Assembly: GCA_002071085.1 (NCBI GenBank)
Contig: MWEM01000012.1
Location: 1 to 63,542 of the forward strand
Reading direction: 5' to 3'
Source of the DNA: Thermotogota bacterium ADurb.Bin062
GTDB taxonomy: Bacteria > Thermotogota > Thermotogae > MWEM01
DNA length: 63,542 nucleotides
Shown: piece by piece, positions 1 through 9,061 of the stretch
How the letters are laid out: the number at the start of each line of letters is the position of its first letter
How positions within the stretch are numbered: position 1 is the stretch's first letter
Made by a program: the position numbers and the translations under genes
Notes under the pieces: model-generated
The model's database searches: none
Told to the model about the DNA's origin: nothing
What the model saw: only the letters and a program-made list of their open reading frames with translations

Positions 1-226
1 TCATCGTTGCCCAGAACTCCTCGTGAGATTGAAGAAAGCGGAACAGTGTGGTGTGGGAGACGCTGTAGTGTTCATCAGCCGCGATAGCGCTTATACTCGT
101 ATAGGAATTCGTGAGCAGACCTTGGATAAGGATAAGAAAATTCTTCAGATAAAAGCCTTCGATGCTGTCGAAAAACGTTCCGAACCTTTCCTGGACAATT
201 TGCTTAACACGTGGTAGAATGGTCAT
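1..226 (-). CDS. Transposase, N-terminal part (runs off the left edge)
   Basis: An open frame starts with ATG at 226, has a strong GGAGGAG Shine-Dalgarno sequence just upstream (about 234-240), and stays open to base 1, so only about 75 residues are visible. The piece contains LTNSYTSISAIA followed by SHTTLFRFLQSHEEFW, which is the N-terminal helix-turn-helix style seen in IS4/IS701-type DDE transposases; the DDE core lies outside the window. It sits directly beyond the point where the neighbouring sensor gene is broken, which fits an insertion sequence. The IS family is a judgement from the N-terminus only. Confidence 0.7.
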   Translation of the reverse strand, partial: MTILPRVKQIVQERFGTFFDSIEGFYLKNFLILIQGLLTNSYTSISAIAADEHYSVSHTTLFRFLQSHEEFWATM

Positions 227-365
227 ATCGGTACTCCTCCTCCTTGTTATTTTGTTCACACTTAATAATTTGAGATGGGGTACCGATTTTCCTTATTCCG
301 TGTTCACTTTCTTTTCAAAGACCGATTTCATTCAGTTTTTCGCTTATTTGGTTTTTGTAATGACC
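1..365. mobile_element. Insertion sequence, one end visible
   Basis: The transposase start and about 120-140 bp of noncoding DNA lie between the window edge and the truncated sensor gene. The junction is placed at roughly 345-375, where the PAS-domain reading of the sensor turns into a short unrelated tail (CVVITKTK) and a stop. The terminal inverted repeat and the target-site duplication cannot be defined, because the other end of the element is outside the window. Confidence 0.6.
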
Positions 366-1441
366 ACGCACATGTTGAGTAGAAAAGAAGCGTAGCCTTC
401 GGGGTCCAAACGGAGCTGGTAAACGACGGCCGGACTGTTGTCTGCCGTTTGTCGGTACTTTTCTTCGCTCTTCCGCAAGTCAGCGACCTTTTGGGTCAAA
501 CGGCGCTTGAGTAGAAAGCTCAATACGCTCAAACTTATCGCCAAGATGATCAGAAAACCGATCGAAAAACCGATCCACAGCCGAAGCGTTGGGTCAAGCC
601 CTCCGTTTCTGCCAAACGAGATCCAACGATTTCGGATGGTCTCGAGTTCTGATTCGGGGATGTGACGCAGCGCCTTCTGAATCGCGCTGAACAAAAGTGG
701 GTATTCTTTGCTGACGCCAAGTTTCCATTCGAAGCGGTAGTTCGTTTCGCCCCCGACCCTGAGGTTGGAGTAGCCTAAACGTTCGATCATATACGAGGCT
801 ACCGCCAGACTCTCCACGAAGGCGCTGGCCTCGCCAAAAGCAACACTTTCCAGCCCTTGTTGGACGCTTTCTACCTGCACGATCTCGATTCCATACAACA
901 AGCTCTCGCCCTGTAGGAGCTTTTCGGGCGCCGATCCTGAGACCGCGCAAACCTTCTTACCCGCCAAGCTTTGGAAGGAGACCGTTCCCTTAGTGTTCTT
1001 GGAGGTGATGATCACGACCGGGACGACCGCGAAAGGATCGGTGAAAAAGATGTACTGCCGCCTTTCCTCGGTTTCGACAATCGTGGGCGCGATTGCGCTA
1101 CGTCCTGTTCGTAGGGCGTCGAGTTGAGCGTTCCAATTCTGAAATGGCGTTTTCTTGAAAGAAACCCCGAGTTCCTTTTCGATTAAGGAAAGGACATCGG
1201 CGCCCAAACCTGCGAAGTCACCCGTTTCCGACCGATACCCAGCCGGAGGGAAGTCTTCGGTGTAGTATAAAAGCAGTTTATCCGAATTTTCTCGAAGCCA
1301 AGAGATCTCTTCATTTGATAGCTCTAGCCCGGGTGAACCTCCCGGCAATAGGATAGACGGGATGAATACGGTGAGAATGACAACGAGCCAAATCCGATAT
1401 CGACAGCTTTGACGCGCCGCCCTTCGTTGTTTTCGACACAT
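344..1441 (-). pseudogene. Sensor protein (SBP_bac_3 + TM + PAS), truncated by IS insertion
   Basis: The product has an N-terminal membrane anchor or signal region, then a periplasmic solute-binding domain of the SBP_bac_3 type (from about residue 50, with GLGADVLSLIEKEL and the YIFFTDPF motif), then a transmembrane helix near residues 295-320, then the start of a PAS domain (LRKSEEKYRQTADNSPAVVYQL). It stops about 25 residues into the PAS domain, and the output domain (kinase, GGDEF or other) is missing. The last eight or so residues look derived from the inserted element. The start chosen is the ATG at 1441, with AGGGGG six bases upstream, rather than the longer frame from 1498. The remnant could still be expressed as a membrane sensor without output. 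Confidence 0.75.
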
Positions 1442-1597
1442 AAGTCCCCCTGCTTTCACGGTCTTTATGGCACTTACAAAAAGTAAGACCTCTTCCACTT
1501 TCTTCTTGCTCTTCTATTTTACAACAAAACGAGGAAATTTCAGCCCTTTAGTTCATTAACGTTTTTAATGGAGAAACCGAAGGCTTCAAACATTAAA

Positions 1598-1623
1598 GAG
1601 CGCCCAAGGGCAACTGGGCGCTC
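1598..1623 (-). terminator. Rho-independent terminator after the adenosyltransferase gene
   Basis: A perfect 9-bp stem, GAGCGCCCA with TGGGCGCTC, encloses an 8-base loop. On the minus strand it is followed by TTTAATGTTT. It lies about 40 bases beyond the stop of the gene at 1660. Confidence 0.7.
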
Positions 1624-1659
1624 CATAGGCGCGCGTTTCATTTGGTCTAGACTCTCGTT

Positions 1660-2205
1660 TTATTCCGTTTGAAGTTTTACGTCGTTCTTGTACAGGATCT
1701 TTCCAACGTGCTGCTCTTCAAGGCGGGCCAACATAAACAAGACATCGGAAAGGCGATTGACGTACTGCCTAACCGGGATCGGGACTTCCTCCTTAGCCGC
1801 TAAGGTAATGATACGCCGTTCGGCTCTCCGAGCGACAGTGCGGCAGATATCCAGCTTAGCCGATGAAAGGGTGCTACCGGGAATGACGAATCCTTTCAGC
1901 GGCACACGCGCCTCCAGTTCTCGAACGATCGTCGTGAGTTCCTCCACCTGACGTTCGGTTATGGGTTCAAGGTATGGTTTGTCTTTGGAAGCCAACTGCC
2001 CGGCTACCTGAAAGAGTTCGCGCTGTATACGCAACAGAATCGTTCGCACCTCTTCGAGCTCGCAATAGTGACGGTTCTCACCGACAAAAGAGTTCAATTC
2101 ATCGATCGTCCCGTAAGCCTCAACGCGCGCGTTATCCTTCTCTACCCGTTCTCCGCTCCAAAGGCTGGTCATGCCCTGGTCTCCGGTTTTCGTCGTTATG
2201 CTCAT
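1660..2205 (-). CDS. pduO: ATP:cob(I)alamin adenosyltransferase, PduO type
   Basis: The enzyme transfers the adenosyl group of ATP to cob(I)alamin, giving coenzyme B12 in the cytoplasm. The 181-residue product has the family start TKTGDQGMTSL and the AYGTIDELNSF stretch near residue 30. It also has the ICRTVARRAERR signature near residue 120, which carries the conserved Arg and Glu of the active site. Its length is normal for the single-domain PduO/MMAB form. It stands alone: about 80 bp separate it from the fumarase operon upstream, and it has its own terminator. No B12-dependent enzyme or cobalamin riboswitch is visible nearby. The start at 2205 has GAGGGAG upstream. Confidence 0.92.
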   Translation of the reverse strand: MSITTKTGDQGMTSLWSGERVEKDNARVEAYGTIDELNSFVGENRHYCELEEVRTILLRIQRELFQVAGQLASKDKPYLEPITERQVEELTTIVRELEARVPLKGFVIPGSTLSSAKLDICRTVARRAERRIITLAAKEEVPIPVRQYVNRLSDVLFMLARLEEQHVGKILYKNDVKLQTE

Positions 2206-2288
2206 ATCTCATCTCCCTCGCTAATCACAGCGTCCCTTTCTTAACTCTATCGGTTTTTGGGGTTCTTGTCAAGTCCATAGGTCTATTC

Positions 2289-2783
2289 TCATAGAGAAAA
2301 GATATCGGTTCCGGTCACGTCTATGGCCGTGATGAGTGGGAGATTGGTCACCTCTACGGCATAGACCGCTTCCGTCGCAAGGTCCGGATAGGCCAGACAC
2401 GAAGCCTTCACGATTTTGGACGTGAGCGCGGCCGCCGCTCCGCTCGGAGCCACGAAGTAGGCGCGGCGGTATCGGACGCAGAGCTCCGTCGCCAAAGGCG
2501 TTCTTTTCCCTTTTCCTATCGTCGCCAAGACCCCTCGTCGGTATAAGAATTCGAGCATCTTGTCCATTCTGGAGCTCGTGGTGGGGCCGATGGCGCCTAT
2601 CGGGTACCCTGGCGGCGCTTTTGCGGGGCCCGCGTAGAAGACGATCCGCCCTTCAAGGTCCACCGAGATTTTTCCGGTTCGTTCCATTTCTTGGATGAGT
2701 CGTTTTTGAGCGGCGTCGCGCATAATGCACAAAGGCCCTGAGTAGAGGACGGTCTCTCCGGCTTTGAGTGTCTCAATCCTCAA
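2289..2783 (-). CDS. Class I fumarate hydratase, beta (C-terminal) subunit
   Basis: This is the small subunit of a two-subunit, iron-sulfur class I hydro-lyase (fumarase, tartrate dehydratase or mesaconase family). The 164-residue product carries YSGPLCIMRDAAQKR, the AGPAKAPPGYPIGAIGPTTSSRMD block and the C-terminal EVTNLPLITAIDVTG, all typical of the swivelling beta domain. It begins with TTG at 2783 inside the last codons of the alpha-subunit gene (11-base overlap), so the two are translationally coupled. It is the last gene of the 10210-to-2289 operon. The exact substrate is not fixed by sequence; fumarate is favoured because the operon also encodes a fumarate-releasing lyase. Confidence 0.88.
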   Translation of the reverse strand: MRIETLKAGETVLYSGPLCIMRDAAQKRLIQEMERTGKISVDLEGRIVFYAGPAKAPPGYPIGAIGPTTSSRMDKMLEFLYRRGVLATIGKGKRTPLATELCVRYRRAYFVAPSGAAAALTSKIVKASCLAYPDLATEAVYAVEVTNLPLITAIDVTGTDIFSL

Positions 2784-3570
2784 AGCGCACCACTCCTTTC
2801 CGATTCAGATAGCAATCGACCGCGATCGCCAGCGGCAAGGTCGCGATATGGGTGGGTTCGTAAACCGTATGCACGGACAACGCTGTAGGCCCGACGCCCA
2901 ATCCCTGGAAACCGATCGTAAGGGTGTTGAGTTTTCGAAGCAAACGTTCCTCCAGTTGGGCGTAATCAGGATGTTTATGACGCGTGCCCAATGGGTAAGT
3001 CAACGCCAGTTTCGCGTTGAGCATGGCTTTTTCAGAGAAGCCGCCGATCCCTATACCGATGTGAAGCGGCGGACAACTCATCGCCCCGTTATCGCCCACC
3101 AGTTCGATCACCTTGTTCTCGACCTCCTCTACGCCCGCGGAGGGTTCCAAAGCGTAGTAGCGGGAAAGGTTTTCGCTTCCGCCCCCTTTGACCAAAAACC
3201 GGATCTCCAGCATCTTCCCCTCCGTCTGAAAAAGATGAACTACAGGCGGGACGTTATCTTTCAACGGCGTCCGTCGGAATAGAGGCTCCGCGACCGTCGA
3301 ATCCCGGAAGGGAAAGGCACCGTAGGTGTTTGCCACCGCGGCTTCGAGGGTTCTTTGTAGCGGCTCTTCCAGCGCCACGCTCTGTCCCAACGTGCAGAAA
3401 CACTCCACTAAACCCGTGTCCTGACATAAAGGCAAACGCTTTTCTCGAGCGATCCTTTCATTCTCTTTGAGTATATCGGCGAATGGGCCTTGGTAACGCT
3501 CGAGATGTTCTCGTATAGACGGGTCGAGTTCGGTGTTCGCCCGTACGAGCGCTTCGGAAAACCGAGTCAT
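2773..3570 (-). CDS. Class I fumarate hydratase, alpha (Fe-S) subunit
   Basis: This is the catalytic [4Fe-4S] subunit, which hydrates fumarate to malate. The 265-residue product keeps the three cluster cysteines: C49 in LPLCQDTG, C166 in AMSCPPLHIGIGIGG and C253 near the C-terminus in AVDCYLN. Its length matches the alpha subunit of split class I enzymes. It overlaps the beta gene by 11 bases and follows the lyase gene at a spacing of 57 bases. Tartrate dehydratase or mesaconase activity is possible, since these cannot be told apart by eye. The enzyme would be oxygen-sensitive, which fits an anaerobe. Confidence 0.9.
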   Translation of the reverse strand: MTRFSEALVRANTELDPSIREHLERYQGPFADILKENERIAREKRLPLCQDTGLVECFCTLGQSVALEEPLQRTLEAAVANTYGAFPFRDSTVAEPLFRRTPLKDNVPPVVHLFQTEGKMLEIRFLVKGGGSENLSRYYALEPSAGVEEVENKVIELVGDNGAMSCPPLHIGIGIGGFSEKAMLNAKLALTYPLGTRHKHPDYAQLEERLLRKLNTLTIGFQGLGVGPTALSVHTVYEPTHIATLPLAIAVDCYLNRKGVVRFED

Positions 3571-3627
3571 AATCTCCTTTTTCGATAGGATAGGGCTCCT
3601 CCTTTCTTCTGTGAGCGTAGCGTTTGT

Positions 3628-5058
3628 TTAGAGCCGCCCGAAGGTTTCTAAAAGGGTCGTTCTACTCTCTTGCAACCGTTCACGTTCTTGGGTGACGCGT
3701 TTTTTTGCGTTCGCGATCTGACGGGACAAGCTTTCGAAAACGGGCTCCATCGCTCCCGGACCCCCGAGCGCTGTTCGCACCCGGATGAAGTGGGAAGGGG
3801 CCAGCGCTTCTTTCACCTCCCACTCGTTCATCCCCAACGCTTTCCCAGTCTTGGTTTCAAAACCTCGGCGCAATTCTTCGTACGACGCTCCCTGCCACAC
3901 GTAACGACTGACGATATGATGCGCGTCACGGAAGGCGATCTTTTCTCTGCGGACGATCTCGTCAGCGAGTTCGGTTACGGTGATTCCGCTATTAGCGGCG
4001 ATCTCTTCCACCCTCGCCGTTTGAACGCGCGCTTTGAGCATCGCCTCTTCGAAAAGATCGATGGCCTCCATCATCTCGATGAAGGCTTTTTGAAACCGGT
4101 CCAAGGTCAAGTCGCCGTTTTCGTTGATATCCTGGTAGGCGGTATTGTGAAAGAGATGCACCACGCTTTGGAAAACGCCCATCGCCATACCCGCCTTGAT
4201 GCGGATATGCTCCAATATGACCGGATTTCTTTTTTGTGGCATCATCGAGCTCACTTGCACGAGATCGTCCGGGTAAGACAGGATGCCGACTTCAAAAGAA
4301 GATTTGTGGAGAACGTCTTCGATAAAACGTGTCAAATCGTTTAGAAACACGATCCAGTTCTGAATTGGAACCAGAAACCCGTGAGAGGTCGATATGGCCT
4401 GATAGGAGTTTCGGATAGGCTCGAAAAATCCGAGCAAGGTGGCGACCCGATTCCGGTCGATCGGGAATCCGGTGGTCGTGATCGCTCCGGCGCCCATCGG
4501 GCAGCGGTTCACGATCTCGTAGGCCTGATGCTGCAACTCTACCACCTCAGCCATCTCCTCTACCATCGCGCCTAAGTAATGGGCGTACGATGAGATTTGC
4601 GCCGGCTGGCCGTGTGTGAACAAGACGACGGGGGTGGCGAGATGCTGTCTCCCGTGCGCGATTAGCGCTTCCAGGAGCCGAAGGGCCCGCAGCATCCACA
4701 CGGCGATATCTTCCCTCATCACCATGCGAAAGAGCGTCGTGTCCATGTCGTTTCTGCTTCGCGCGATGTGTAGAGAACCGGCGGCCGTCGTCCCTATGAA
4801 TTGGGAGAGCGTCTGTTCCGCGTAAAAGAAGTAATCTTCCACCTCAGCAGGTTTTTTCTCCGGAAAGCCCTGCCACGCGTCATAGCGTATCAACCCGTCC
4901 TTGATGCTCTTGACGATTTCTTCGGAAAGAATGCCGGTTTCGCGAAGCATGATCAAGTGCGCTTTATTCACATCGTTGAACGGGGTTTTTAGATAAGAGA
5001 GGAAATGCTCGTAGGTACGGTTCAGAACGAGGGTATCGTAGATTTTTGATAGTTTCAT
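3628..5058 (-). CDS. Argininosuccinate lyase-family (fumarate-releasing) lyase
   Basis: This 476-residue protein belongs to the aspartase/fumarase/argininosuccinate lyase superfamily. It has GSLHIARSRNDMD near residues 95-106, THGQPAQ near 148 and the flexible-loop signature SSMMPQKRNP at 270-279 with the catalytic serine. These are closest to argininosuccinate lyase. No arginine-biosynthesis gene is nearby; it sits between an amidohydrolase and a fumarase in an importer operon, so a catabolic C-N (or C-O) lyase that releases fumarate from an N-succinyl-type compound is more likely than ArgH. The start is the ATG at 5058, with GGAGGGG five bases upstream, and it overlaps the upstream stop as ATGA. 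The substrate is unknown. Confidence 0.82.
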   Translation of the reverse strand: MKLSKIYDTLVLNRTYEHFLSYLKTPFNDVNKAHLIMLRETGILSEEIVKSIKDGLIRYDAWQGFPEKKPAEVEDYFFYAEQTLSQFIGTTAAGSLHIARSRNDMDTTLFRMVMREDIAVWMLRALRLLEALIAHGRQHLATPVVLFTHGQPAQISSYAHYLGAMVEEMAEVVELQHQAYEIVNRCPMGAGAITTTGFPIDRNRVATLLGFFEPIRNSYQAISTSHGFLVPIQNWIVFLNDLTRFIEDVLHKSSFEVGILSYPDDLVQVSSMMPQKRNPVILEHIRIKAGMAMGVFQSVVHLFHNTAYQDINENGDLTLDRFQKAFIEMMEAIDLFEEAMLKARVQTARVEEIAANSGITVTELADEIVRREKIAFRDAHHIVSRYVWQGASYEELRRGFETKTGKALGMNEWEVKEALAPSHFIRVRTALGGPGAMEPVFESLSRQIANAKKRVTQERERLQESRTTLLETFGRL

Positions 5059-5948
5059 AGCCCCTCCGTGTCCCATAAGGTTTTAGCATTCAGATAGAGG
5101 ACGCGATCCACTTCGGCTTCCGTAAACCCGACGTAGACCATCGCCCGGATTTGATCGTCGAGATAGCGTCTGACGAACCCCCTCGGGAAACTGCTTGAGT
5201 CGGAACCGAAGAGTATCCGATCGGGTCCGATCGTTTCCCGGTACTTGCGGAAGAGCATCTCCAGACTCATCTCATAAGGCATCCAGCGCATCCATTGATT
5301 CGATCCGCTCGTATCGATAGACACGTTGGGACACGCCCAGCAGAGGTTCAACGTCTCAAACAGGTACCCGCACCCGAAGTGGGGTATGATGAAGGGTATC
5401 CGCGGGAAGGCTTTCGCGACATCGTGGAGGATCAACGGATTGATGTTCGGGTGAGCGGCGATTCCGCCCGCGCTCCCCAAAATGCCGAAATGGATCAAGA
5501 CGGGGATGCCCAATGATTGCGCCGCTTCCCAGACCGGATACAGAGTTCGGCTGTCGAGGGGTGTGGAAATCGCGGGGCCGAGGATCTTGTACCCTTTCAG
5601 CCCGCCCTGCGTGATCGCTTCCTCCAAGGTCTGCACCGCGTTTGGCGAGCCTGGGTCGTGATGGGCGTACCCGATGAAGCACTCCGGATGCTTACGTACC
5701 AGGCGAACGGCTTGCGCGTTCCCTCCGGCCGTCGTGAAAACGATCTTCTCCAATCCGTGTTTTTCACACTCTCGCTTCCACATGTCCGCCAACGTGTCAA
5801 AATCCGTGATCGTTTCAGCATCCGGAAATCCCCAGGCGTTTTTCCACTTCGTCCGTTCGGCTGTCAATCGCGGGTCTTTGACCCGGTCTGTGGCCGCCGT
5901 CACCGGTTCGTTAAACGGAAAATGTGCGTGAGAGTCTATCAATCGCAT
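5055..5948 (-). CDS. Amidohydrolase_2-family metal-dependent hydrolase
   Basis: This is a TIM-barrel hydrolase or decarboxylase of the amidohydrolase_2 type, about 297 residues. It begins with IDSHAHFP (metal ligands H7 and H9). Further candidate metal-site histidines follow in VLIHFGILG and IIPHFGCGYLF, and the catalytic Asp lies in LFGSDSSSFPRG near residue 250. Family members hydrolyse lactones or amides, or decarboxylate aromatic acids. In this operon, ring-opening or deacylation of the imported compound before the lyase step is a reasonable guess. The ATG at 5948 has AAAGGG eight bases upstream. An alternative GTG at 5957 overlaps the permease stop. Confidence 0.78.
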   Translation of the reverse strand: MRLIDSHAHFPFNEPVTAATDRVKDPRLTAERTKWKNAWGFPDAETITDFDTLADMWKRECEKHGLEKIVFTTAGGNAQAVRLVRKHPECFIGYAHHDPGSPNAVQTLEEAITQGGLKGYKILGPAISTPLDSRTLYPVWEAAQSLGIPVLIHFGILGSAGGIAAHPNINPLILHDVAKAFPRIPFIIPHFGCGYLFETLNLCWACPNVSIDTSGSNQWMRWMPYEMSLEMLFRKYRETIGPDRILFGSDSSSFPRGFVRRYLDDQIRAMVYVGFTEAEVDRVLYLNAKTLWDTEGL

Positions 5949-5953
5949 CGCTA

Positions 5954-6775
5954 TCACCCTTTCAAGCCCGTGAGGGCGATTCCTTTGACGATATGCTTTT
6001 GGAACAAGAGGAACACGATGATCAACGGGATCGTCGAAACCGTTGACCCAGTCATAATCATCTCCCAGCGCATCAAATTCTCGCTTGAAAAATAGGCCAG
6101 ACCTACGGGCAACGTATACATTTTGGGCGTGCTAGAAACGATCAGCGGCCAAAGAAAGGCGTTCCAGTCGCCTATGAAGTTAAAGATCGCCAGCGTCGCG
6201 AGCGCGGGTTTGACCAGCGGTAAGGTAATTCTCAAGAATATCCCAAACTCAGACATCCCATCTATTCGCGCGGCGTCCAGTAGATCGTCCGGCACCGATT
6301 CCATAAACTGTCGCATCAGAAAGACGCCGAACGCGCTCATCATTCCGGGGAACATAATGCCCCAATACGAATCCAGCCAACCTAAACGGCTGGACATAAT
6401 GTACCACGGGATTACCAGCATTTCGGTCGGAATCATAAGGGTGCTGAGGATGAGAACGAAGATGATTCTTTTGCCAGGAAATGAGTATTTGGCGAGGGTG
6501 AAGCCGATCAACGAGTCGAAAAACAGAACGGAGATTGTCGTAATCACCGCGATGATCGCGCTGTTCAAGAGCCAACGGAGAAATAGGGAAGAGCCGAAGA
6601 TCTCACGATAGTTGTCGAGGATAGGTTTGTTGGGGAAATAAGTTAGGCTATAGATCTCGTCGGTAGATTTGAAAGATGAGGAGGCCATCCATAAGAATGG
6701 GAAGACCATAACGACAATCAAAGCTGTTAATGTGATGTACGAGAGGATCCGCACCAACCGATCAGAACGCGTCAT
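5954..6775 (-). CDS. Sugar-type ABC importer permease (MalG/UgpE-like)
   Basis: This 273-residue integral membrane protein has six predicted helices. The cytoplasmic EAA loop near residue 185 reads DAARIDGMSEFGIFLRITLP, where the importer ATPase docks. It belongs to the CUT1 family (maltose, glycerol-phosphate, oligosaccharides). It pairs with the permease 11 bases upstream and the binding protein at 7806. No ATPase is encoded in the operon, which is usual for CUT1 importers that share one ATPase (MsmK-like). The cargo is probably whatever the amidohydrolase and lyase downstream consume. Confidence 0.9.
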   Translation of the reverse strand: MTRSDRLVRILSYITLTALIVVMVFPFLWMASSSFKSTDEIYSLTYFPNKPILDNYREIFGSSLFLRWLLNSAIIAVITTISVLFFDSLIGFTLAKYSFPGKRIIFVLILSTLMIPTEMLVIPWYIMSSRLGWLDSYWGIMFPGMMSAFGVFLMRQFMESVPDDLLDAARIDGMSEFGIFLRITLPLVKPALATLAIFNFIGDWNAFLWPLIVSSTPKMYTLPVGLAYFSSENLMRWEMIMTGSTVSTIPLIIVFLLFQKHIVKGIALTGLKG

Positions 6776-6786
6776 CTCTCTGCCCC

Positions 6787-7674
6787 CTAGTATTGAATTC
6801 TCCGCTTAAGCAGCTGGAACTGCAAAAGCGTGATCAATAGGATAATGCCGAACAGCACCACCGTGGCGCTCGAGGCTGCTCCCATCTCGAAGGATAAAAA
6901 GGCCTTTTGATAGATATACAAAACCAGCGGCTTGGTTGAATTTAGAGGACCTCCGGAGCCTTGATCGGTCATATTGTATACCTGAGTGAAGATTCGTAGG
7001 AAGAGGATGCTTTGCGTGACGACCAAGAACACGATCACCGGATTGAGAAGCGGGATCGTGATCTTCGTCAGAACCTGCAGTCGATTCGCGCCGTCTATTT
7101 TCGAGGCCTCCAGGTACTCTCTCGGTATCGTCTGTAGTCCGGCGAGGAAGATGACGACGCAGTATCCGAGGTTGACCCAAACCGTTGTCACGACGATCGC
7201 GATCAGGGCTTGATCCATACTGAACAAGAACCGTTGCGTGGGCAGGCCGACGAAGGACAATAGTCCGTTGATCACCCCGATCGGCGGCCTTTGGTACATC
7301 CATCGCCACACCCAGCTCACGGCGACGAGCGGCGTGATATACGGCATGACGTAAATCAAACGGTAGAAGGCTTGCCCTTTCTGAATGGCGTTCAAGAGCA
7401 AAGATATAACAAACGATAAGGCCAACACGAGAGGCACCCCGTAGAGCACGTATTTGAAGGTATTCCCCAAAGCTTTCAAGAAAACCGTATCGGAGAAGAG
7501 CTCTCGGAAATTATCTAAGCCGACAAAGTTCATCTTCGGTGAAATGATGTTCCAATCGGTCAAGGAGAGCCAAAAGGCGTAGATCGTCGGGACAAACCGA
7601 ACGAAGACGAAGAAAACGAGGGGGATCAAGAGGAAGAGGTAGGCCGTCATTGTCTTCTTTTGACGCAGTTTCAT
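6787..7674 (-). CDS. Sugar-type ABC importer permease (MalF/UgpA-like)
   Basis: This is the first permease subunit of the CUT1 importer, about 295 residues, with six predicted helices and an EAA loop near residue 205 (ASKIDGANRLQVLTKITIPLL). The start was moved from the longest frame (7710) to ATG 7674, which gives a normal N-terminus (MKLRQKKTMTAYLFLLIPL) with a GGTGATGG ribosome site. It lies 11 bases before the second permease. A gap of about 130 bases with a hairpin separates it from the binding-protein gene, which may lower its expression relative to the binding protein. Confidence 0.9.
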   Translation of the reverse strand: MKLRQKKTMTAYLFLLIPLVFFVFVRFVPTIYAFWLSLTDWNIISPKMNFVGLDNFRELFSDTVFLKALGNTFKYVLYGVPLVLALSFVISLLLNAIQKGQAFYRLIYVMPYITPLVAVSWVWRWMYQRPPIGVINGLLSFVGLPTQRFLFSMDQALIAIVVTTVWVNLGYCVVIFLAGLQTIPREYLEASKIDGANRLQVLTKITIPLLNPVIVFLVVTQSILFLRIFTQVYNMTDQGSGGPLNSTKPLVLYIYQKAFLSFEMGAASSATVVLFGIILLITLLQFQLLKRRIQY

Positions 7675-7722
7675 ACCATCACCGCCCCGAAGGATAAAAA
7701 AAACTAACATATAAGCGATGGG

Positions 7723-7757
7723 CCGCCTTTAAAATAGCGGGCCGCTTAGAAAGGCGG
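7723..7757 (-). terminator. Intercistronic hairpin between binding protein and permease genes
   Basis: CCGCCTTT at 7723-7730 pairs with AAAGGCGG at 7750-7757, and a smaller stem sits inside. The nearest U-run in the transcript is about 20 bases farther on. This is more likely an mRNA-stabilising or partial-attenuation hairpin than a full terminator. Confidence 0.35.
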
Positions 7758-7805
7758 GCCTTCGCCGGGATGTCGCGGTCTAGACCCGCCTCGTTCCTTA
7801 AGACG

Positions 7806-9047
7806 CTACTTCCAGAATTTATCCAGTATTTTTTGCTCTTCCGCGGCCATCTCTTTCCAGGCGGCTTGCGGGGAATACCCGTTGATGACTTTGTCGACGG
7901 CGTCCATGATCACCTGTCGTTGCGCCGTTTCGTCTACGAAGAAGGTGGCGTGCGCGTACTCCAGACCCTTGAGGAACGGACCGTAGGTGGGATCGTCATA
8001 GTATTTGGACGCTAACGCCGGGTTTGCGGGCAGCTCCCCGACGTTTTTAAGCCACAGGTCCATCACGTACTCCGAAGAAAGGAATTTGATGAACTTGATC
8101 GCCGCGGTCAAACGGTCGCCGGTCGCGTTTTTCGTGATGCCGTTTGCCCAAAAGGAAGCGAAGTTTGACTTCACGCCGTTGTGAGATGGTAACTCGGTGA
8201 AGGCAAAATTGAGGCCTTTCACATTCTTTAAGGTGCCGATGCGGAACGATCCGTCGATCGTCATCGCGGCTTTTTGAGAAGAAAAAGCGGTCACGTCGTC
8301 GTTCATAAAGCCAGGATAGCTGATGTTGTCTTTGACGATCAGATCGGTATAGAACTTCAAAACATCCGGTCCAGCGCCGGTCTTGTCGTACATCACCATC
8401 TTCCCGTCGTTCGAGTAGGGCACGCCCCCGAACTGTCGGATGAGTACTTCCCGGATCCACTGATGTCCCTGACCGGAAGGCTGCATTGTCAATCCGGCCT
8501 GTACGATATTCCCGGCTCGATCATAGACTGTCAGTTTTTTCGCGTAAGCGACTAATTCGTTGAGCGTGACGGGCGGAGTCTCGGGGTCCAATCCCGCGGC
8601 CTCGAACAGGTCTTTGTTCCATATCAACGCCAGGCTGCGGACCGCGATAGGCAAAGCGTAGCTTTTCCCTTCGTAAGCGACGCCGGGCCCCACGAATGGA
8701 AAGAAGTTTTCGGCGAAGTACTCTTTGGAAAACTCCACCTCCGGAAGCGGTTGCAGATAGCCTGAGGTCACGTACTTAGGTATCCATCCGTAGAACAGGT
8801 TCACGACATCCGGGCCGATACCGGCAGGCACCGACGCGGCTACTTTTTGGTTGAAGTTTTCGTAGGGAAAGTTCACGTGTTCGACTTCGATGTCCGGATT
8901 CAGACGTTCGAACTCCTTGATCACTTGGTCAACCGTTTGAATCTTGGTCTCGTAAAAGTACTGCCAGTAAACTATCTTCGTCTTCGCAAAAGAAAGAGTA
9001 GCCAGGAGCGCTACACACAACAACAGAATCAGAAAGCTTCTTTTCAT
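7806..9047 (-). CDS. ABC importer substrate-binding protein, family 1
   Basis: This 413-residue exported binding protein has a signal peptide (MKRSFLILLLCVALLATLSFA). The mature part starts KTKIVYWQYFYETK and continues with the family-1 pattern VIKEFERLNPDIEVEHV. There is no lipobox cysteine, so it is a soluble periplasmic (or toga-space) protein. It delivers cargo to the permeases at 6787 and 5954. It lies 14 bases after the ROK regulator gene, in the same transcript. The family binds sugars, glycerol-phosphates and related polar compounds; the ligand cannot be read from sequence. Confidence 0.9.
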   Translation of the reverse strand: MKRSFLILLLCVALLATLSFAKTKIVYWQYFYETKIQTVDQVIKEFERLNPDIEVEHVNFPYENFNQKVAASVPAGIGPDVVNLFYGWIPKYVTSGYLQPLPEVEFSKEYFAENFFPFVGPGVAYEGKSYALPIAVRSLALIWNKDLFEAAGLDPETPPVTLNELVAYAKKLTVYDRAGNIVQAGLTMQPSGQGHQWIREVLIRQFGGVPYSNDGKMVMYDKTGAGPDVLKFYTDLIVKDNISYPGFMNDDVTAFSSQKAAMTIDGSFRIGTLKNVKGLNFAFTELPSHNGVKSNFASFWANGITKNATGDRLTAAIKFIKFLSSEYVMDLWLKNVGELPANPALASKYYDDPTYGPFLKGLEYAHATFFVDETAQRQVIMDAVDKVINGYSPQAAWKEMAAEEQKILDKFWK

Positions 9048-9061
9048 ACCGCACCTCCATT

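Noticed and set aside
3670..4344. Long plus-strand frame opposite the lyase gene
   Set aside because: It is a shadow of the real gene on the other strand, with no ribosome site and a composition dictated by the lyase codons.
5954..9047. Two CUT1 importers without an ATPase gene taken as broken systems
   Set aside because: CUT1 importers often share one ATPase encoded elsewhere, so absence from the operon is normal.
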